Positions 1 through 11,860 are shown, numbered from the stretch's first letter. The stretch is 64,000 nt of DNA from Diabrotica undecimpunctata (GCF_040954645.1 NC_092809.1:76896935-76960934), one strand, 5' to 3'. Notes: generated by a model from the sequence alone, not told the origin. Made by a program: numbers and translations.

Positions 1-409
1 CTGCAAAAAAAATAAATAATTAATACATAAATTTTCGAATATTTTTCATCACTATCTTTTTATCATTTTAACAACTGTAGCTCTCAAGTAATGTTAAAGT
101 TCGAACAGCGTCGTTACAAAGACCGTCACAAAAAACCGGTACTTCAATTGAAGTTATATTTCGTGCCACCAATAATTGTCTTGGTTATACAGCAATAATA
201 AAAAAAAATTGAAAATAGATTTTTGGCTTCCCCTTACATTTTCCACTGGTCCCCGTCAGGTGCATTTGTCATCCATCTTGTTTAAGCAACCTTATCAAAT
301 TTTCAGCATTTCCTGCTTTCCACTATTTCACGGTTTACTTTTATATAAACTCTATCCGTCCACTCTAGCTAGATGGACAAAATTGACCAGAATTGGAGAT
401 AAAGATGAC

Positions 410-890
410 ACAATCGGGGTTCCAAATATTATATCTCCAATTCTGGTTAATTTTGTACTTGACGATTTGATCTCTAATAGACTTGAACTATTGGATTTTT
501 ATATCCATTGTCAAGAGATATGTAGACGACATATATGTTTGGCTTTGCCATCTGATAAAGTCCAAACTACCTTAGCAATTTTCAATTCCTATGATCCACA
601 CTTACAGTTCACATATGAACTAGAAATAAACAATAGTATTCCCTTCCTGGACATACGTGTCCATCGAGATTGTGATCAGGCATTAAGGACTTCCTGGTAT
701 AGAAAATATATGCCAGTAATTGTTTTTTGAATTACTAATGTCATCCCACGAGATTCAAATACAACCTACTCCAGTGTCTTAGTTTTAGAGTGCACAGGCC
801 GACACATGCTCTTTACAGAATGGATTTATAACTCTATGTTAAAAACTTCCTTTAACACAGAGAAAAACAAAGATTCTCAAAAACTATGAA
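410..890 (+). pseudogene. Penelope-like element reverse transcriptase remnant
   Basis: Decayed part of a Penelope-like element (PLE) reverse transcriptase, which would copy element RNA at broken or nicked chromosome ends. The frame from about 414 reads IISPILVNFVLDDL, the PLE version of the RT segment before the catalytic box. The catalytic YVDD is encoded at 519-530, but in a different frame from the next block (LPSDKVQTTLAIFNSYDPH and NNSIPFLDIRVHR, about 547-665), so a frameshift lies just after the active site. Homology continues weakly past the stop near 730 (an HP.. RFKYNLLQCLS-like stretch) to about 890. N-terminal RT and the GIY-YIG endonuclease are absent here. PLE assignment is confident because the SYDPHLQFT and IPFLD blocks are typical of the family. 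The sequence from 1 to 410 holds nothing I recognise. Confidence 0.8.
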
Positions 891-1983
891 CCCGTGTAGA
901 ATCTATAGTAAACCTTACGTTTTTATATTTCTTGTTGCAACATCATCGCCGCCTTTAATTAACAGTCCATTAACATAATTAGTCCCTGATTAACTGGAAC
1001 TTCCCCAGTTAATCTTTGTCTACACAGTTACCTATTTTGGATCATTATTGGTTATGGTTATTTTATACTGATTTTTGGACTACATAAACATAAGATCATA
1101 GATGATGGGTTTATAGAAAACTATTGGGATGATATTGAATATTTCTTTACAAGCGTGTGTTTTAAAAGTTGAAATTTAATTAAAATATATTTCAATTATT
1201 AAAGGGATTTTACGTGTATAGATTTCTAAAGCAAATATTTACCATGTTTGCAAACTTCTGCATATGTACAATCTCATTTTGTACACTTTACATTTCTTAA
1301 ACCACTCTCAAGGAAGTGGTATTCACCGCATCCTTTTCACCAACCTACGGACTACTTTTTAAACTTATTTTACGAAATATCAGAATCTCCATACTTCATT
1401 ATTCCTTTTTTATTTCCCTGGTATGCTCAGAGAGAGTTACATACATATTTTATAATTCGATTTATTACGATTTCGGATTCAGTACTTCACTTCTTTTTAA
1501 ACTCCAGATACGAAATGAGTGTTGCGAGTTTTGTTACAATGATAATGGGAATCTTTTATTCAGAAAGACGTATGTTTGGTTCCTGCCGAGAATTTCCCCT
1601 CAAAGATGATTACTTAGAATTTATGAAACAGGAGTGAGAAAATTAAAATAAAAGTTTACAGGTGGCAATTTTCCTGGTCATTACAATTTTATTAGGTTCT
1701 GCAAAAAGTGAGTATATGTATATGATAAGTTTATAGATTTATTGGTTATAAGTTTTTGTTTAGATAAAGAATAGTGAGTTATTGATAAATGGATTTATCA
1801 TTGTTTTAGGCTTTTAAGGCCTCTTCAAGAAATTGAACTACCCTTTTCAGTAAGTACGTGGATAGTAACTGTGGCGATTGCATCACCTAGGACATGTGTG
1901 GTTGTACGATTGTACGATAATAATTATTGAATTATACGCTACCTATAAGGAATATTTTTACAACACTAACTTTATTTCAGGGA
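891..1983. other. AT-rich interval, no supported gene
   Basis: No recognisable domain. A plus-strand frame of about 129 codons (1248-1637) is open, but its composition is what AT-rich sequence gives by chance, with runs of F, Y, I and S. I do not call it a gene. The interval ends in a pyrimidine-rich TTTATTTCAG just before LINE A, which may simply be target sequence. Confidence 0.5.
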
Positions 1984-4900
1984 GCTCGGTGCCGACAAGT
2001 CAGCAAGAGTGAGGTAGGAGGAAAGTTAGTTTGCGTTTGAGACCCCTGAAGAGTAGATATCCTCTATCATGGTGAGACATTTTAAGCACGTTTTTCGTTC
2101 TTGTGTTCGGGCCTGGTATGTCTTGCTGAGCGATCTCCCACTTGCTGACCAACGGCTTCGGGCGGATGAGTTGGTAAGTGGTAGGGATCAAACTAGCACG
2201 CAGCGTCTGACCCAGAGTGGGCGGCTGCAAATAGCGTCTGTGTCCAGAGGATCGGCTAAAATACAAACCAGAGAAGGCAACGGGAAACCACTCTGGTATA
2301 TATTTCCCAAGAAAACTACAATGAAAGCACAAACAGAAATGGCCCCTAGTCCCCGGCAGATCTTAGATGATCAAGGGGTGCGAAGAATCCCCGGGAGGAA
2401 TAGCCTAAATATTTTAAATACAAACTTTAAGATTGCAACATGGAACGTTAGAAGTCTGTTCGAATCAGGAAAACTAGCAAATGCATGCCACGAAATGAAA
2501 CGTTTAGGGTTGCAAATATTGGGTTTGAGTGAAGTTAGATGGCCAGGTTCAGGTAAAGTTAAAACCATGAACAAAACTTTCTATTACTCGGGTAATAATG
2601 ATCCGGTTCATCGTAACGGGGTTGGAATAATTTTAGAAGACAAATATAACAATGCCGTCACAAACTTTGTGCCATTTTCGGACCGATGTCTTCTTATTCA
2701 ACTATCCGGAAAGCCAGTAAATATTAACATCATTCAAACTTATGCCCCTACGGCCGATAAACCCATAGAAGAGCTAGAAGCGTGGTATGCTGACGTAGAA
2801 AAACTTATAAAGATGACCAAAAAACGAGACCTAACATTTATCTTAGGTGACTTTAATGCTAAGTTAGGTAGAGGAAAAGTTTCTGGATTGATTGGAGACT
2901 TCGGACTTGGAACAAGGAACGACAGGGGAGAGAGAATGACAGAATTCTGCCAACAACACAACATGGTAGCGACAAATACATGGTTTAAATTACACCCTCG
3001 CAGATTGTACACTTGGACTTCACCACAACACAATGAAAACAGAGTAATCCGTAACCAAATAGATTACATATTGGTCAACAAAAGATATCACAATGCAATC
3101 ATCAGTGCAAAAACATATCCTGGAACTGACATCAATTCCGATCATAATCCTGTTGTTGCAAAAGTTCGCGCAAGATGGAAACTAATAAAGAAACAAAAAC
3201 CTCAACACCAACTATTAGACATCCAATTATTGAAAAACGACACCATATATCAGACAGTAAATAAAGAATTAAACAAAAATTTAGGAAATATCGACCACAA
3301 TAGAATTAGCGAGTACGATGACATAAACGTTCTGTGGAAAACTATTAAAGAACAAATGAACAATGTAACGGAAAAACATCTACAAGTAACACCTAGAAAT
3401 AACAAACAGGAATGGATGACAGAAGAGATTTTACAATTAATGAACAAACGAAGAGAATCCAAAGGAAAAAATGACAAGGACGGAGAATACAAAAGACTAA
3501 ATAGAATAATTCGAAAAAAAATAACCGAAGCAAAAGAGAAATGGCTGGAAACAAAATGCGTGGAAATAGAAGAACTACAACAAAGGCACGATTTTTTTAA
3601 TTTACATAAAAAGGTAAAAGAGTTTACATCGACTACCAAGAGAACGACTTTTCACACCATGCTGAACACGGATGGCAAACTGCTAGAATCAACGGAAGAC
3701 AAACTGAAAGAATGGGAAAACTATATTAAAATTCTTTTTCACGACATACGAGAAGAACCAAGATTGGAAAATAACAACGAAGGGCCAACAATTCTGAAAT
3801 CTGAAATCATAAATGCAATTAATCATCTTAAAACAAATAAAAGCCCAGGTCCAGACGGAATATACCCAGAAACGTTAAAATTAATCAGCGAAGAAAATAT
3901 CGAAATATTTGTCCTTTTATTCAATCGCATTTATGATACAGGTAAAATACCCCAAGATTGGCTGGAGTCAATATTCATCCCACTACCAAAAAAGCCAAAC
4001 CCACAACACTGCAATGAGTTCCGTCTGATAAGCCTTATGAGTCATGCAGTAAAAGTCCTACTAAAAATCGTACATAATCGTATCTATAGAAAGTGCGAAA
4101 CAATCATCGAAGACGATCAGTTTGGATTCAGAGCCGGCATGGGAACGAGAGAAGCCCTGTTCAGTTTACTAGTTCTCGCCCAAAAATGCTACGACCAACA
4201 GAAAGATATATTTATATGCTTTATAGACTTCGAAAAAGCATTTGATAGAGTAAGACACGACCTACTATTAGAACGTTTGCAAGAAGTCGGTTTAGATGGA
4301 AAAGACATCAAATTCTTAAAAAACTTGTACTGGAACCAAAACGCCAGAGTTAGGATCGAAGGTTCCACATCCGCAGAAGTAGAAATTAGGAGGGGAGTTA
4401 GACAAGGATGTGTTCTGTCGCCTCTGCTGTTTAATCTTTACTCCGAGTTTCTATTTAAAGAAGCATTGGAGGATTCCAAGGATGGAGTCAAGGTGAATGG
4501 CGTAAATATCAACAGTATCAGATACGCCGATGATACAGTGTTAATTGCGGATTCCGACGTAGGTCTACAACGACTCATCGACAAGACCAACTCGACCTGT
4601 GAGCAATTTGGTATGAAAATAAACATTAAAAAAACCAAAGTGATGTCAATCCGAAAAAATCAAAACGTACCTCAACCTTGCACAATAAATGGGCACATTT
4701 TAGAACAGGTCAATAGATTTAAGTACCTGGGATGTTGGATCGATAGCAGCCTAAATCCTGATCTAGAAATAAGATCGAGAATAGAACAGGCCAGAAAATC
4801 TTTCGAAAAAATAAAAAAAACTGCTTTGTGATTCTCGAATAAAACTCGAAATTCGACTACGTTTATCAAAATGCTACGTCTGGTCGACTCTTCTATATGC

Positions 4901-5312
4901 AGTTGAAACGTGGACCCTAAAAACATCAACCGTAAATAAATTGGAGGCCTTTGAAATGTGGATCTACCGGAGAATGCTCAAAATTTCATGGACATCGCAT
5001 ACCTCAAACGAAGAAGTGCTGCATAGAATAGGCAAGGAAAGAGAACTTTTTAACACAGTAAAAGTTAGAAAAACATCATACCTAGGCCACATACTGAGAA
5101 ATAATAAGTACCAATATGCCCAACTTATAGTGAAAGGAAAAATCGAGGGAAAGAGAGGCCTAGGAAGGAAAAGACTATCGTGGCTCAGAAACATCCGACA
5201 ATGGACAGGGCTAAATTTTGAACAGCTAATAAGAACAGCTGAAGATAGAGAAGATTTTAAAATTGTAGTAGCCAACCTCCATTGAGGAGAGGGCACTTTA
5301 AGAAGAAGAATG
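1984..5312 (+). mobile_element. LINE A: RTE/BovB-like non-LTR retrotransposon, near full length
   Basis: A roughly 3.3 kb non-LTR retrotransposon with one long pol frame, a very short 3' UTR and a tail of GAA repeats (about 5300-5312). The C-terminal block after RT (EAFEMWIYRRMLKISW ... GKIEGKRGLGRKRLSW) is the arrangement seen in RTE/BovB-type LINEs. Such insect proteins are often annotated as 'craniofacial development protein 2-like'. The 5' end at about 1984 is a guess from the start of more GC-rich sequence; I see no clear target-site duplication. It is the best copy of a family with five truncated relatives here (14214-14531, 20030-20266, 21877-21941, 30471-30715, 62617-62945). Confidence 0.85.
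2069..5285 (+). pseudogene. pol: LINE A pol: APE endonuclease + reverse transcriptase, one frameshift
   Basis: Encodes the protein that nicks target DNA and primes reverse transcription of its own RNA. The ATG at 2069 opens a 920-codon frame. Residues about 120-370 form the exonuclease-endonuclease-phosphatase fold: ATWNVRSL, the catalytic Glu in LSEVRW, GDFNAKLG and the terminal SDHNPV are all present. RT motifs follow: KSPGPDGIYPETL near residue 584, DQFGFRAGMGTREAL, FIDFEKAFDRVRH, GVRQGCVLSPLLFNLY and catalytic RYADDTVL near residue 816. The frame breaks at 4808-4831 in an A-rich run (a stretch of 8 A) and the real C-terminus continues one frame over to the stop at about 5285. That piece has the TWTL, RRMLKISW and LGHILRN blocks. 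A single indel in a homopolymer is the only visible lesion, so the copy is young or the break is an assembly error. Confidence 0.88.
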
Positions 5313-5767
5313 TCTTGCTGAGGGATTGGATACGGGAGATAAAGCTTAATTCAGCGATGTATATATAAGCTGAGCGATAAAAATTTACTTTCCTACAGAG
5401 TCTACGAAAAATTTATCTCCCCGTGGTCAGGACCCTGTTACTTTGTCTTCGCTTAGATAGCTAGTATAAGGTAGCATGGTTTTCAAGGGTAGATTTTATG
5501 GAAGTTTTGTAGGGGTCGAGAGTTTTTTTGCTTGGTGTGGACAGTTTTTTTGCTTGGTGTGGAGAGGTTTTTTGTTTGTGACTCCAAATTTACCACTTAA
5601 CAGTATCAACAGCCTTGCTAGGATCTATTTTGCAGTTAACAGTCCCTGTTAAATAAATTCCCAAGTAGAGTACTGATGATTAAAACTTGAGACTTGGAGA
5701 TCATTATTAAAGTGCCGCTGAATATTATCATGTGTATTTTGTTTGAATTGAGCTAAATTCTCCATCT
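5313..5767. other. Non-coding interval with short direct duplication
   Basis: No gene seen. A stretch around 5521-5575 carries two adjacent near-identical units containing TTTTTTTGCTTGGTGTGGA, a small tandem duplication followed by a degraded third start. Confidence 0.5.
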
Positions 5768-5781
5768 AGAGCACCATCTTT

Positions 5782-6134
5782 AAGCAACGAGACTATTAGG
5801 AGAATGTCAAACCAGGAACCGATAATGAACAAAATAGCAAAGAGACAAATGAACTGGTATGGGCATATGATGAGGATGCAATCCAATAGAATAACAAGAA
5901 AAATTTATGAAGCAAAAAACATCGGAAAAAGAAAAAGAGGCAGACCAAGAAAAAAATGGACACAGCAAGTAGTAGAGGCGGGAAAACCTAAACAAAAATC
6001 ACTCGAGGAACTGAAAATAATGGCAGGAAACAGAAAAGAATGGAAGAGGTGGGTAAATGGAAATTAAAATAGCTAGCCCAAATCCGACACCCTATTAGGG
6101 TAAAAGGAAGGGGAGAAAGAAAGAAAGAAAGAAA
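5782..6134 (+). mobile_element. 5'-truncated LINE B copy with target-site duplication
   Basis: A 350-bp 3' fragment nearly identical at protein level to the end of LINE B (51179-52216, minus). The frame from about 5790 to 6066 reads NETIRRM, NQEPIMNKIAKRQMNWYGH, GKRKRGRPRKKW and MAGNRKEWKRWVNGN, then stops. A short 3' UTR follows and a GAAA tetranucleotide tail (about 6115-6136). The 14-bp direct repeat AGAGCACCATCTTT flanks it at 5768-5781 and 6135-6148. This is the signature of target-primed reverse transcription with 5' truncation. The few differences from the long copy suggest a recent insertion. Confidence 0.9.
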
Positions 6135-6529
6135 GAGCACCATCTTTTAACTAAATTGATTTGACGTTGAGCGTGATTAAATACCATTGGATCTGTTCCC
6201 ACGGCGAGTATTGTAGTATCTTCTGAATATAGGTGTGTTCTAAGGGCTTATAGGTGAGGTCGTGGGAAGTCACTAGTGTAGACTGTGTCGAGAATTGGAA
6301 ACAAGAATTCAGAATTTATAGGTGATACATAGTAATTGTGGGTGACAAACCCAAACACAACTGACATCTGTTATAATAAAGCCAACCTGGCCAATAAGGA
6401 TGGGATGATCCCATCAATTGTTTAAGGACCCCAACAACTATGAAAATATGGTACGGAAAAAGCACCACCAACTCTATCAAATTCTCAAAAACAGCAGATA
6501 CAGTTATTGATTATGTAAAATAAAAAAAT

Positions 6530-7174
6530 AATAAATATCACTAAGAATGTCAATGTCATTATGCCTGTTCATAGTTGCAGGTGGTTTAAGAATGTGACAC
6601 ATCTAAAGAAAGGTTCTTTTAAAATAATTATTTTCAGTGGCTAAAATTTCTGTATTCTCAAAAGCAGCCTATTCGTTTGTTGATAAAACGTGTGGATAGA
6701 GCACACGTGTGTTTAAAGCAATTGATATGACTTAAATGTGAAATTAGGAGTCCTTTCAAGGAACGACCACTTTGTCCAATATAAGACAATTCACAGTTCC
6801 AGCAAGGGGCCTGTAGATTATATTGGTTTTTCTTGTTTAGACAAGTGACTTTTAGTGTTGGAGAATAATTTTTTATTGACCTAACATTATTTATCCCAAT
6901 CTTGACAGGCACAATCCGGAGGAGTCTCGAAATGTTGTAAGTAAATTGTGGAAAAAATTGGTAAAGGCCAATAAATTCTAGAAGTTGTGGGAGAATTCTG
7001 AGAGATAGCTCCTGGTGGACTATTTGAATTTAATATTAAAGCATCTGACTCTCCAACTTCAGCCAAAATTGGTAAATTTTTCAGGTATGAAACAGTAAAC
7101 AAATATTTATTTATAAGACGTAAAGTATATAAGTTACGTAACAGAATATCTTTTGGTATTAATAGGGAATCCAT
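6530..7174 (-). pseudogene. Penelope-like element C-terminus with GIY-YIG endonuclease remnant
   Basis: Minus-strand C-terminal part of a PLE polyprotein. Reading from high to low coordinate there is a linker (FSTIYLQHFETPPDCACQD), then VTCLNKKNQYNLQAPCWNC followed by ELSYIGQSGRSLKG, the GIY-YIG nuclease core. The first motif has decayed (YNLQAPC where families have a YxI/YxL core) while SYIGQSGRS is clear. HTCALSTRFINKRIGCF continues into ENTEILATENNYFKR, then a frameshift near 6590 before the final MCHILK/DIDILS-like block. GIY-YIG fused to RT is diagnostic of canonical PLEs. At least two frame breaks make it non-functional. Confidence 0.8.
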
Positions 7175-8640
7175 TCTTTAAAGAGCACATGTCAGCCTGT
7201 GCAGTCTAAAACTAAGATATGGAGAGGAAATTTTGAAAAAAATAAGAAGCAGAGGAACGGCAAGAGAAGAGTATATTATTTGGATGCGACTTGAGTTAAT
7301 GCAGGTCATACTCGATCAAAAGTATGGTGTGGCTCTTCAGTAACTTTATCACGACAAGCGTTTTTAAATGGACTGTCTGTGACTTTTCTTTAGAATTGAA
7401 AGTTAACGGGTTTTTTTTGAGAACAATATTGCGGAGACATTTAAACCCATCTTATGTATGTAAGATTAGAACAAGGATCCTCACACATTATATTTAGTTG
7501 TATTTTGAACAAATTTGAATTTTATTTATTTCCTTCTACTCCTATTGATTATTAAACACTAGCCAAAGACAAAGGTACCTATTTCTGAACTCAAATAAGA
7601 ACGCTGAGATGTAATAAAAATCTAATTTAATCTGTAATGAAAATTATCCAGTTATTTAAAAAAATATGTATTTTTTATGTGTTTTTAATTCTATTGAAAT
7701 TTATACAGAAGTAAGAAACTTCAAACTTGTATCTTGGTATAAAAACATTTAATTTAAAACTTGTTAAAAGTGCCGTCCAAAATTTATGGTACATAACGTT
7801 TTCCATCTAGCTCGGATCATGCTCAGTGCTTTCTTTTGGTACTTGTAGCTAACACTAAAATTGCAGTGGAGATATCAATATATAGTTTTACATATTTAAA
7901 TTTAAATTCTAATGCGACCGACCCTAGGTCGATGACAATGGATAACGATTTTAATACTTAAAGAGCAACATGTTTCTTTGCTCGACTTGAACACGTGGTT
8001 CTTGTCAGTTAAAACGACACAGACCGACTCATTTGGACTAGATACTAATTTGAAGATTTTTACTTCTGTATAAGTTTTTTAACTATGGTATACAGCCAAC
8101 TACTGGGATTTTTCCATTAATTTTTCTATTGAAATTAATTAAAACAGGAATTTTATTTCATTTTTGAATATATTTCAAAGTCATAATAATTATATCCCAT
8201 TTGGTCTACAAATAAATATTTTTACTTTATTTTGTTGTAAAATCTAGCAGAAACTTTATTTTGTCCCGTCACTTCACAATATAACGGGTAATCCCAGTTC
8301 CAATCCTGTCTTGTCTCTACGGATATACAGAGAAATCATTTGTTCACGACTTGTTATTATTTCTAGAGTAATAACAATACTGAAGCTTATTCTTTCCAAA
8401 AACGCTGTTTTAGAGACTTGACTTCTCAATTTTTATTTTCGATCTTTACGTTAAATTTTTGACTTCTCCAATCTGAACTTTTATTATCTAGCAGTCGCAG
8501 TGTAGCTCGACGTCAGTTCTAAGGTTGCGTCAAAAACTTAAAAATAAACGTCTTGTTACGTTGGTTAGAACGGGGTTCAGCAGAGGGCAACAATTTTTAA
8601 AGAATTAAGCTGTAAAATACATAAGTGCTATCAACAGCGA
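7175..8640. other. AT-rich interval, nothing recognised
   Basis: About 1.4 kb with no long open frame, no obvious inverted repeats and no retrotransposon motif that I can identify on either strand. Probably decayed repeat sequence. Confidence 0.4.
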
Positions 8641-8689
8641 TATAAGGAATAAATTGGAAGAATCAGGGTGTTGAGTATTGGTGGCCACT

Positions 8690-9349
8690 GTGTGCGGAAA
8701 TTTGTACAGCCTGAGGTTCAAATATCGCAGGCTTGATACGAAACCAAAACTAACACCAAAAATGCTTAAGAAACTCTTAGCTTCCGCCGATTTGTCTAAA
8801 GACTGGACTATTAATGATTGGCAGAAAGAAATATTTTATTACAAATCATTTTGTTTTCATACTTTATAATTTTTATTCACATTTGGAAGTTTGCTTTGGT
8901 GATGAAGCAATATTGCAAATTATGCAAGATAAGGCTTAATCTGTCCGAAGAAGTTCAGGGAAAATTATGAGAAGGGATGTGTCATAAAAACCATTAAATA
9001 TCCCACCTCACTAATAATCTGGTCTTTAATGAGTGGCAAAGGAATGGGACGTTTATATTGGTAGAAGAAACCATGTAACAAGAAATATAAAAGAGCTTTA
9101 CAGGCAAGATTGGTTCCACCAATGAACGCATGGCTTGGTAATGGTTGCAAGATTTTTATGCAGAATGGGACACCTTAGCATACGGCTAGAATCATTAAAA
9201 ATTTTTTTGGTAGTTCTAGAAATTCCTCTATTTCTCTATTCCTTTAAAGAATTCATGGGAATCATAATGGCTATTTAAAAGAAATAGCAGCAAGATGCAT
9301 AAATAGCGTGCCTAGGAGAGTAGCTGCATTTCTTAAAACAAGAGTAATT
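8690..9349 (+). pseudogene. Tc1-like transposase, heavily decayed
   Basis: Remnant of a Tc1/mariner-superfamily DDE transposase that would cut and paste its transposon at TA sites. KPKLTPKMLKKLL followed by KDWTINDWQKEIFY (about 8742-8850) matches the region before the first catalytic Asp. Further on, shifting between frames, GKGMGRLYI, the MQNGTP block (about 9159-9176) and PRRVAAFLKTRV near the C-terminus (9310-9349) are all typical. In MQNGTP the second catalytic Asp (normally MQDGAP) is Asn. Multiple frameshifts and stops separate these blocks. No terminal inverted repeats were found. It differs in sequence from the better-preserved Tc1 at 57645-59178. Confidence 0.8.
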
Positions 9350-10249
9350 TAACAAAATAATAATATTGTATTTAAATTTTGTTATAATTTCATTTTTTTT
9401 GTTTAATAAATATACAAAAAAGTTAGTACTGTAATTTATGTCATCCTCGTATATATAGCTAATATATTTATAATTCTAGTTTTTACAGTATACAGCACAG
9501 TACCATAGACAGTATAGTATATGAAACAAAGAGAATTTGCTAATTTGATAATTTGCAGAAGTCTAATAATATGAGCAGAGATTGTAGAATAAAAGACAAA
9601 ATACAGTTAAAAATTTAGTAAATGTATCGAAATTTATTCAAATATTTTACACTCTTCTATTTTGAATCAAAACTAATGGGAATAAATAAATAACAAATAA
9701 CTTTTATTCACAATCAATAATTTAATAAATTTATATTTTATAGAGTTATTTCGGTAACAAAGTATTTTACTATGTATCAGTTCAAAAACCAACTCTTATT
9801 GCATGTCAATATAACTGGTTCCTATCGCTAATTTGTCTCTTTATATTATTTCAGAGACTCGTCGTCTTTTTATTTCAACTGGAGACAACTTATGCTCCCT
9901 GAGAGACGTCAGTGATAAGTTTTTTTTTAACTCTTTATCCATTTTTTTCACTTCTTGCGGTCCCTAATCAATTATTTCATTTCCCTCATAGTTTTTCCTC
10001 TTTTCCTGCTGATTTCGAGTATTTTTTGGAACCCTGTTTTCCTTGGTCTACCTTTTTTTCTGCTTCTTGTTTCGTATACCCTTTTAACCACTCTACTATA
10101 TTCCATTCTGAAAATTTGTCTCTTCCAACTGTTTTTATTTCCTCATTTTTAATTCAAATTTTGTTATCTCTGCTATTCTTTTGAGGTATTTCATCTGAGG
10201 TTGTCTTGTTCATGTTTCACTTCGTATAGTATTACTGATTTTATTATTC

Positions 10250-10306
<57 letters not shown>

Positions 10307-10404
10307 CTTCGTATAGTATTACTATTTTATATAAATGAAATTTAGTAGTTCTTCCTATTCCGTTTTTCGTTAGTACAGAATATATTTTATTTTACTTTAT
10401 AAAT
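9350..10404. other. AT-rich interval with a microsatellite
   Basis: No gene supported. The open plus frames around 9912-10184 are pyrimidine-rich low-complexity translations. The (TA)n array is described separately. Confidence 0.4.
10218..10323. repeat. (TA)n microsatellite bracketed by an 18-bp direct repeat
   Basis: A pure (TA)n run at about 10251-10302 lies between two copies of ACTTCGTATAGTATTACT (about 10219-10236 and 10306-10323). The flanking duplication is unlike the other arrays here. It could be a local duplication or the footprint of an insertion that left only TA repeats. Confidence 0.75.
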
Positions 10405-11100
10405 TAATATATGGAGCTCTATCAAAAATCTTTAAGAGCAACATACCATATTATTTAAAAGAGGAGACGTTCGATCAATGTGTGCTTCCAGTTATGACTT
10501 TCCTTGACCCAGGTCATAGCTACCATCATGGACAATGGAGAGAAACAGAATGTATAGTAAAAAAAAAGAAGAGAAACACCAGCCGGACCAACGACAGAGG
10601 TAAGATATAGATAAGAGAAGGTAGTGCTCCGAAAGTGTCGTCAGCCTTACAGCGGCCATCCCACTTTCGGAGTACAGTACGTGCGACAGTCAACTGCGCA
10701 CAAGTAGGAGAGGGTGGTTTTAGTTGGTAGGCAGGATAACAGGAAGGCATCTGTTTGTGCAGGACCTTCTTCTTCTAAGGGGAAATGCCTATATTATATA
10801 ACTATAGACACCAAACTTAGAGTGACTTAAAAAATAATGGAACGGTTGTTACTTGGACTGACTCTCAGAGACATGATTATAAATGAAGAAATAAGAAAAA
10901 GGGCAGGCGTCATAGATATCATAGAGCACACAGCATGGCTGAAGTGGGCAATCCATATAGCCAGAATGAATGACGGTTGGCGAACCCAAAAAAATACAGT
11001 GTGGAGACCACGAGCAGACAGAAGAATCAGAGGTAGATAGCAATTAGGAAAGCCATATGGTTAACCTTGGATGCAGAAAGCTGAATAACGATGATTATGA
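10405..11100 (+). pseudogene. LINE E C-terminal fragment, interrupted
   Basis: C-terminal pieces of a non-LTR retrotransposon. 10407-10490 reads ALSKIFKSNIPYYLKEETF then DQCVLPVMT, the palm/thumb end of RT. About 345 bp later 10837-11040 reads MERLLLGLTLRDMIINEEI, LKWAIHIARMNDGW and WRPRADRRIRGR, the block that normally follows within some 25 codons. The intervening 10491-10836 is therefore extra sequence (see the hairpin feature). The family also appears at 13842-14005, 37545-37800 and 47960-48583. I name it LINE E only for this window. Confidence 0.75.
10624..10675. repeat. Perfect 11-bp hairpin inside sequence interrupting LINE E
   Basis: CTCCGAAAGTG (10627-10637) and its exact reverse complement CACTTTCGGAG (10662-10672) are separated by 24 bp; pairing extends three bases outward with one mismatch. 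It sits within the roughly 345-bp segment that splits LINE E. The same segment contains a CTTCTTCTTCT run at about 10767 that resembles a LINE A tail on the minus strand. Confidence 0.6.
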
Positions 11101-11392
11101 TAATATTTTATTCGCTTTCTTTGTTGTATTCGCTATTTTAACATCCATGTTTCCATAATTTGTTATCATAAGAGTCATATGCCAAATTTATTAAATTCTT
11201 CTACAACTCCCCCCCCCCCCTAGTTATAAACCATCAATTTTTCTATCTTTTATAATTTTCGCTAAATTAATTTTTCGGACATATAGACAGACGGATCTTC
11301 AACTCTTCACGCTAAAAAGCTTGAGCCCAAGATTCTGAAATTATTACCTTTCACGGCTTCATCAGTTCAATTTTCGGTAAGTGAGCTATTAA

Positions 11393-11666
11393 ACGAGCGC
11401 TAATGCCGTCGCGTTGATGACGCGAGAAACAAGGTGCATAATGAGTTATACGTGACTAATTGCGCGGCATTGATATCACATTGTCGGCATTGTTAGCGCT
11501 ACATATAACTTGATGCGCGCTCTGTGCAACGTGTGAACTGCGCGATACCAACGCGATAGGCTGTACTAGCAATACTTGATAACACGCACTCGCCGACGGC
11601 AATGGGCATCATCTGGATGGGCCGACGCTAACGCGGCGCTGGTAACCCGACGACATTAGCGCTCGT
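11393..11666. mobile_element. 274-bp MITE with TTAA target duplication (piggyBac-type)
   Basis: Terminal inverted repeats ACGAGCGCTAATGCCGTCG (11393-11411) and its complement at 11648-11666 (18 of 19 positions match), flanked on both sides by TTAA (11389-11392, 11667-11670). TTAA duplication with short inverted ends is the signature of piggyBac-superfamily elements. The interior is non-coding and strikingly rich in CpG (GCGCG, CGCGTTGATGACGCG) compared with the AT-rich surroundings. No transposase is encoded, so mobility would depend on a partner. Confidence 0.85.
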
Positions 11667-11689
11667 TTAACTGAGCTCTAAGGGAGTTG

Positions 11690-11860
11690 TTATACGAACA
11701 CTAATGTTGTCGCGTTGATGACGCGGAAAACATCACGCATAATTTCCAATTACGTATAACTTAATATCCGCCATATGCAACGCGTAAACTGCGCGTATCC
11801 GCGCTAACAACGCTTGCCGTCGGGATAACGCAGATTCGCCGTAAGTTAAAATGGTAGTTC
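11690..11860. repeat. Diverged partial copy of the adjacent CpG-rich MITE
   Basis: Starting ACGAACACTAATGTTGTCG at about 11694, then CGCGTTGATGACGCGGAAAA and a sequence collinear with the left half of the MITE at 11393-11666. It begins about 24 bp beyond the end of that element and lacks a convincing right terminus. Many differences are of the CpG-to-TpG/CpA kind, as expected for an older, decaying copy next to a younger one. Confidence 0.7.

Noticed and set aside
1248..1637. 129-codon open frame
   Set aside because: Composition rich in F, Y, I and S with no recognisable motif; an overlapping second frame is open too, as expected of AT-rich chance ORFs.
11393..11860. CpG island promoter
   Set aside because: Explained better as a TTAA-flanked MITE and a diverged copy.
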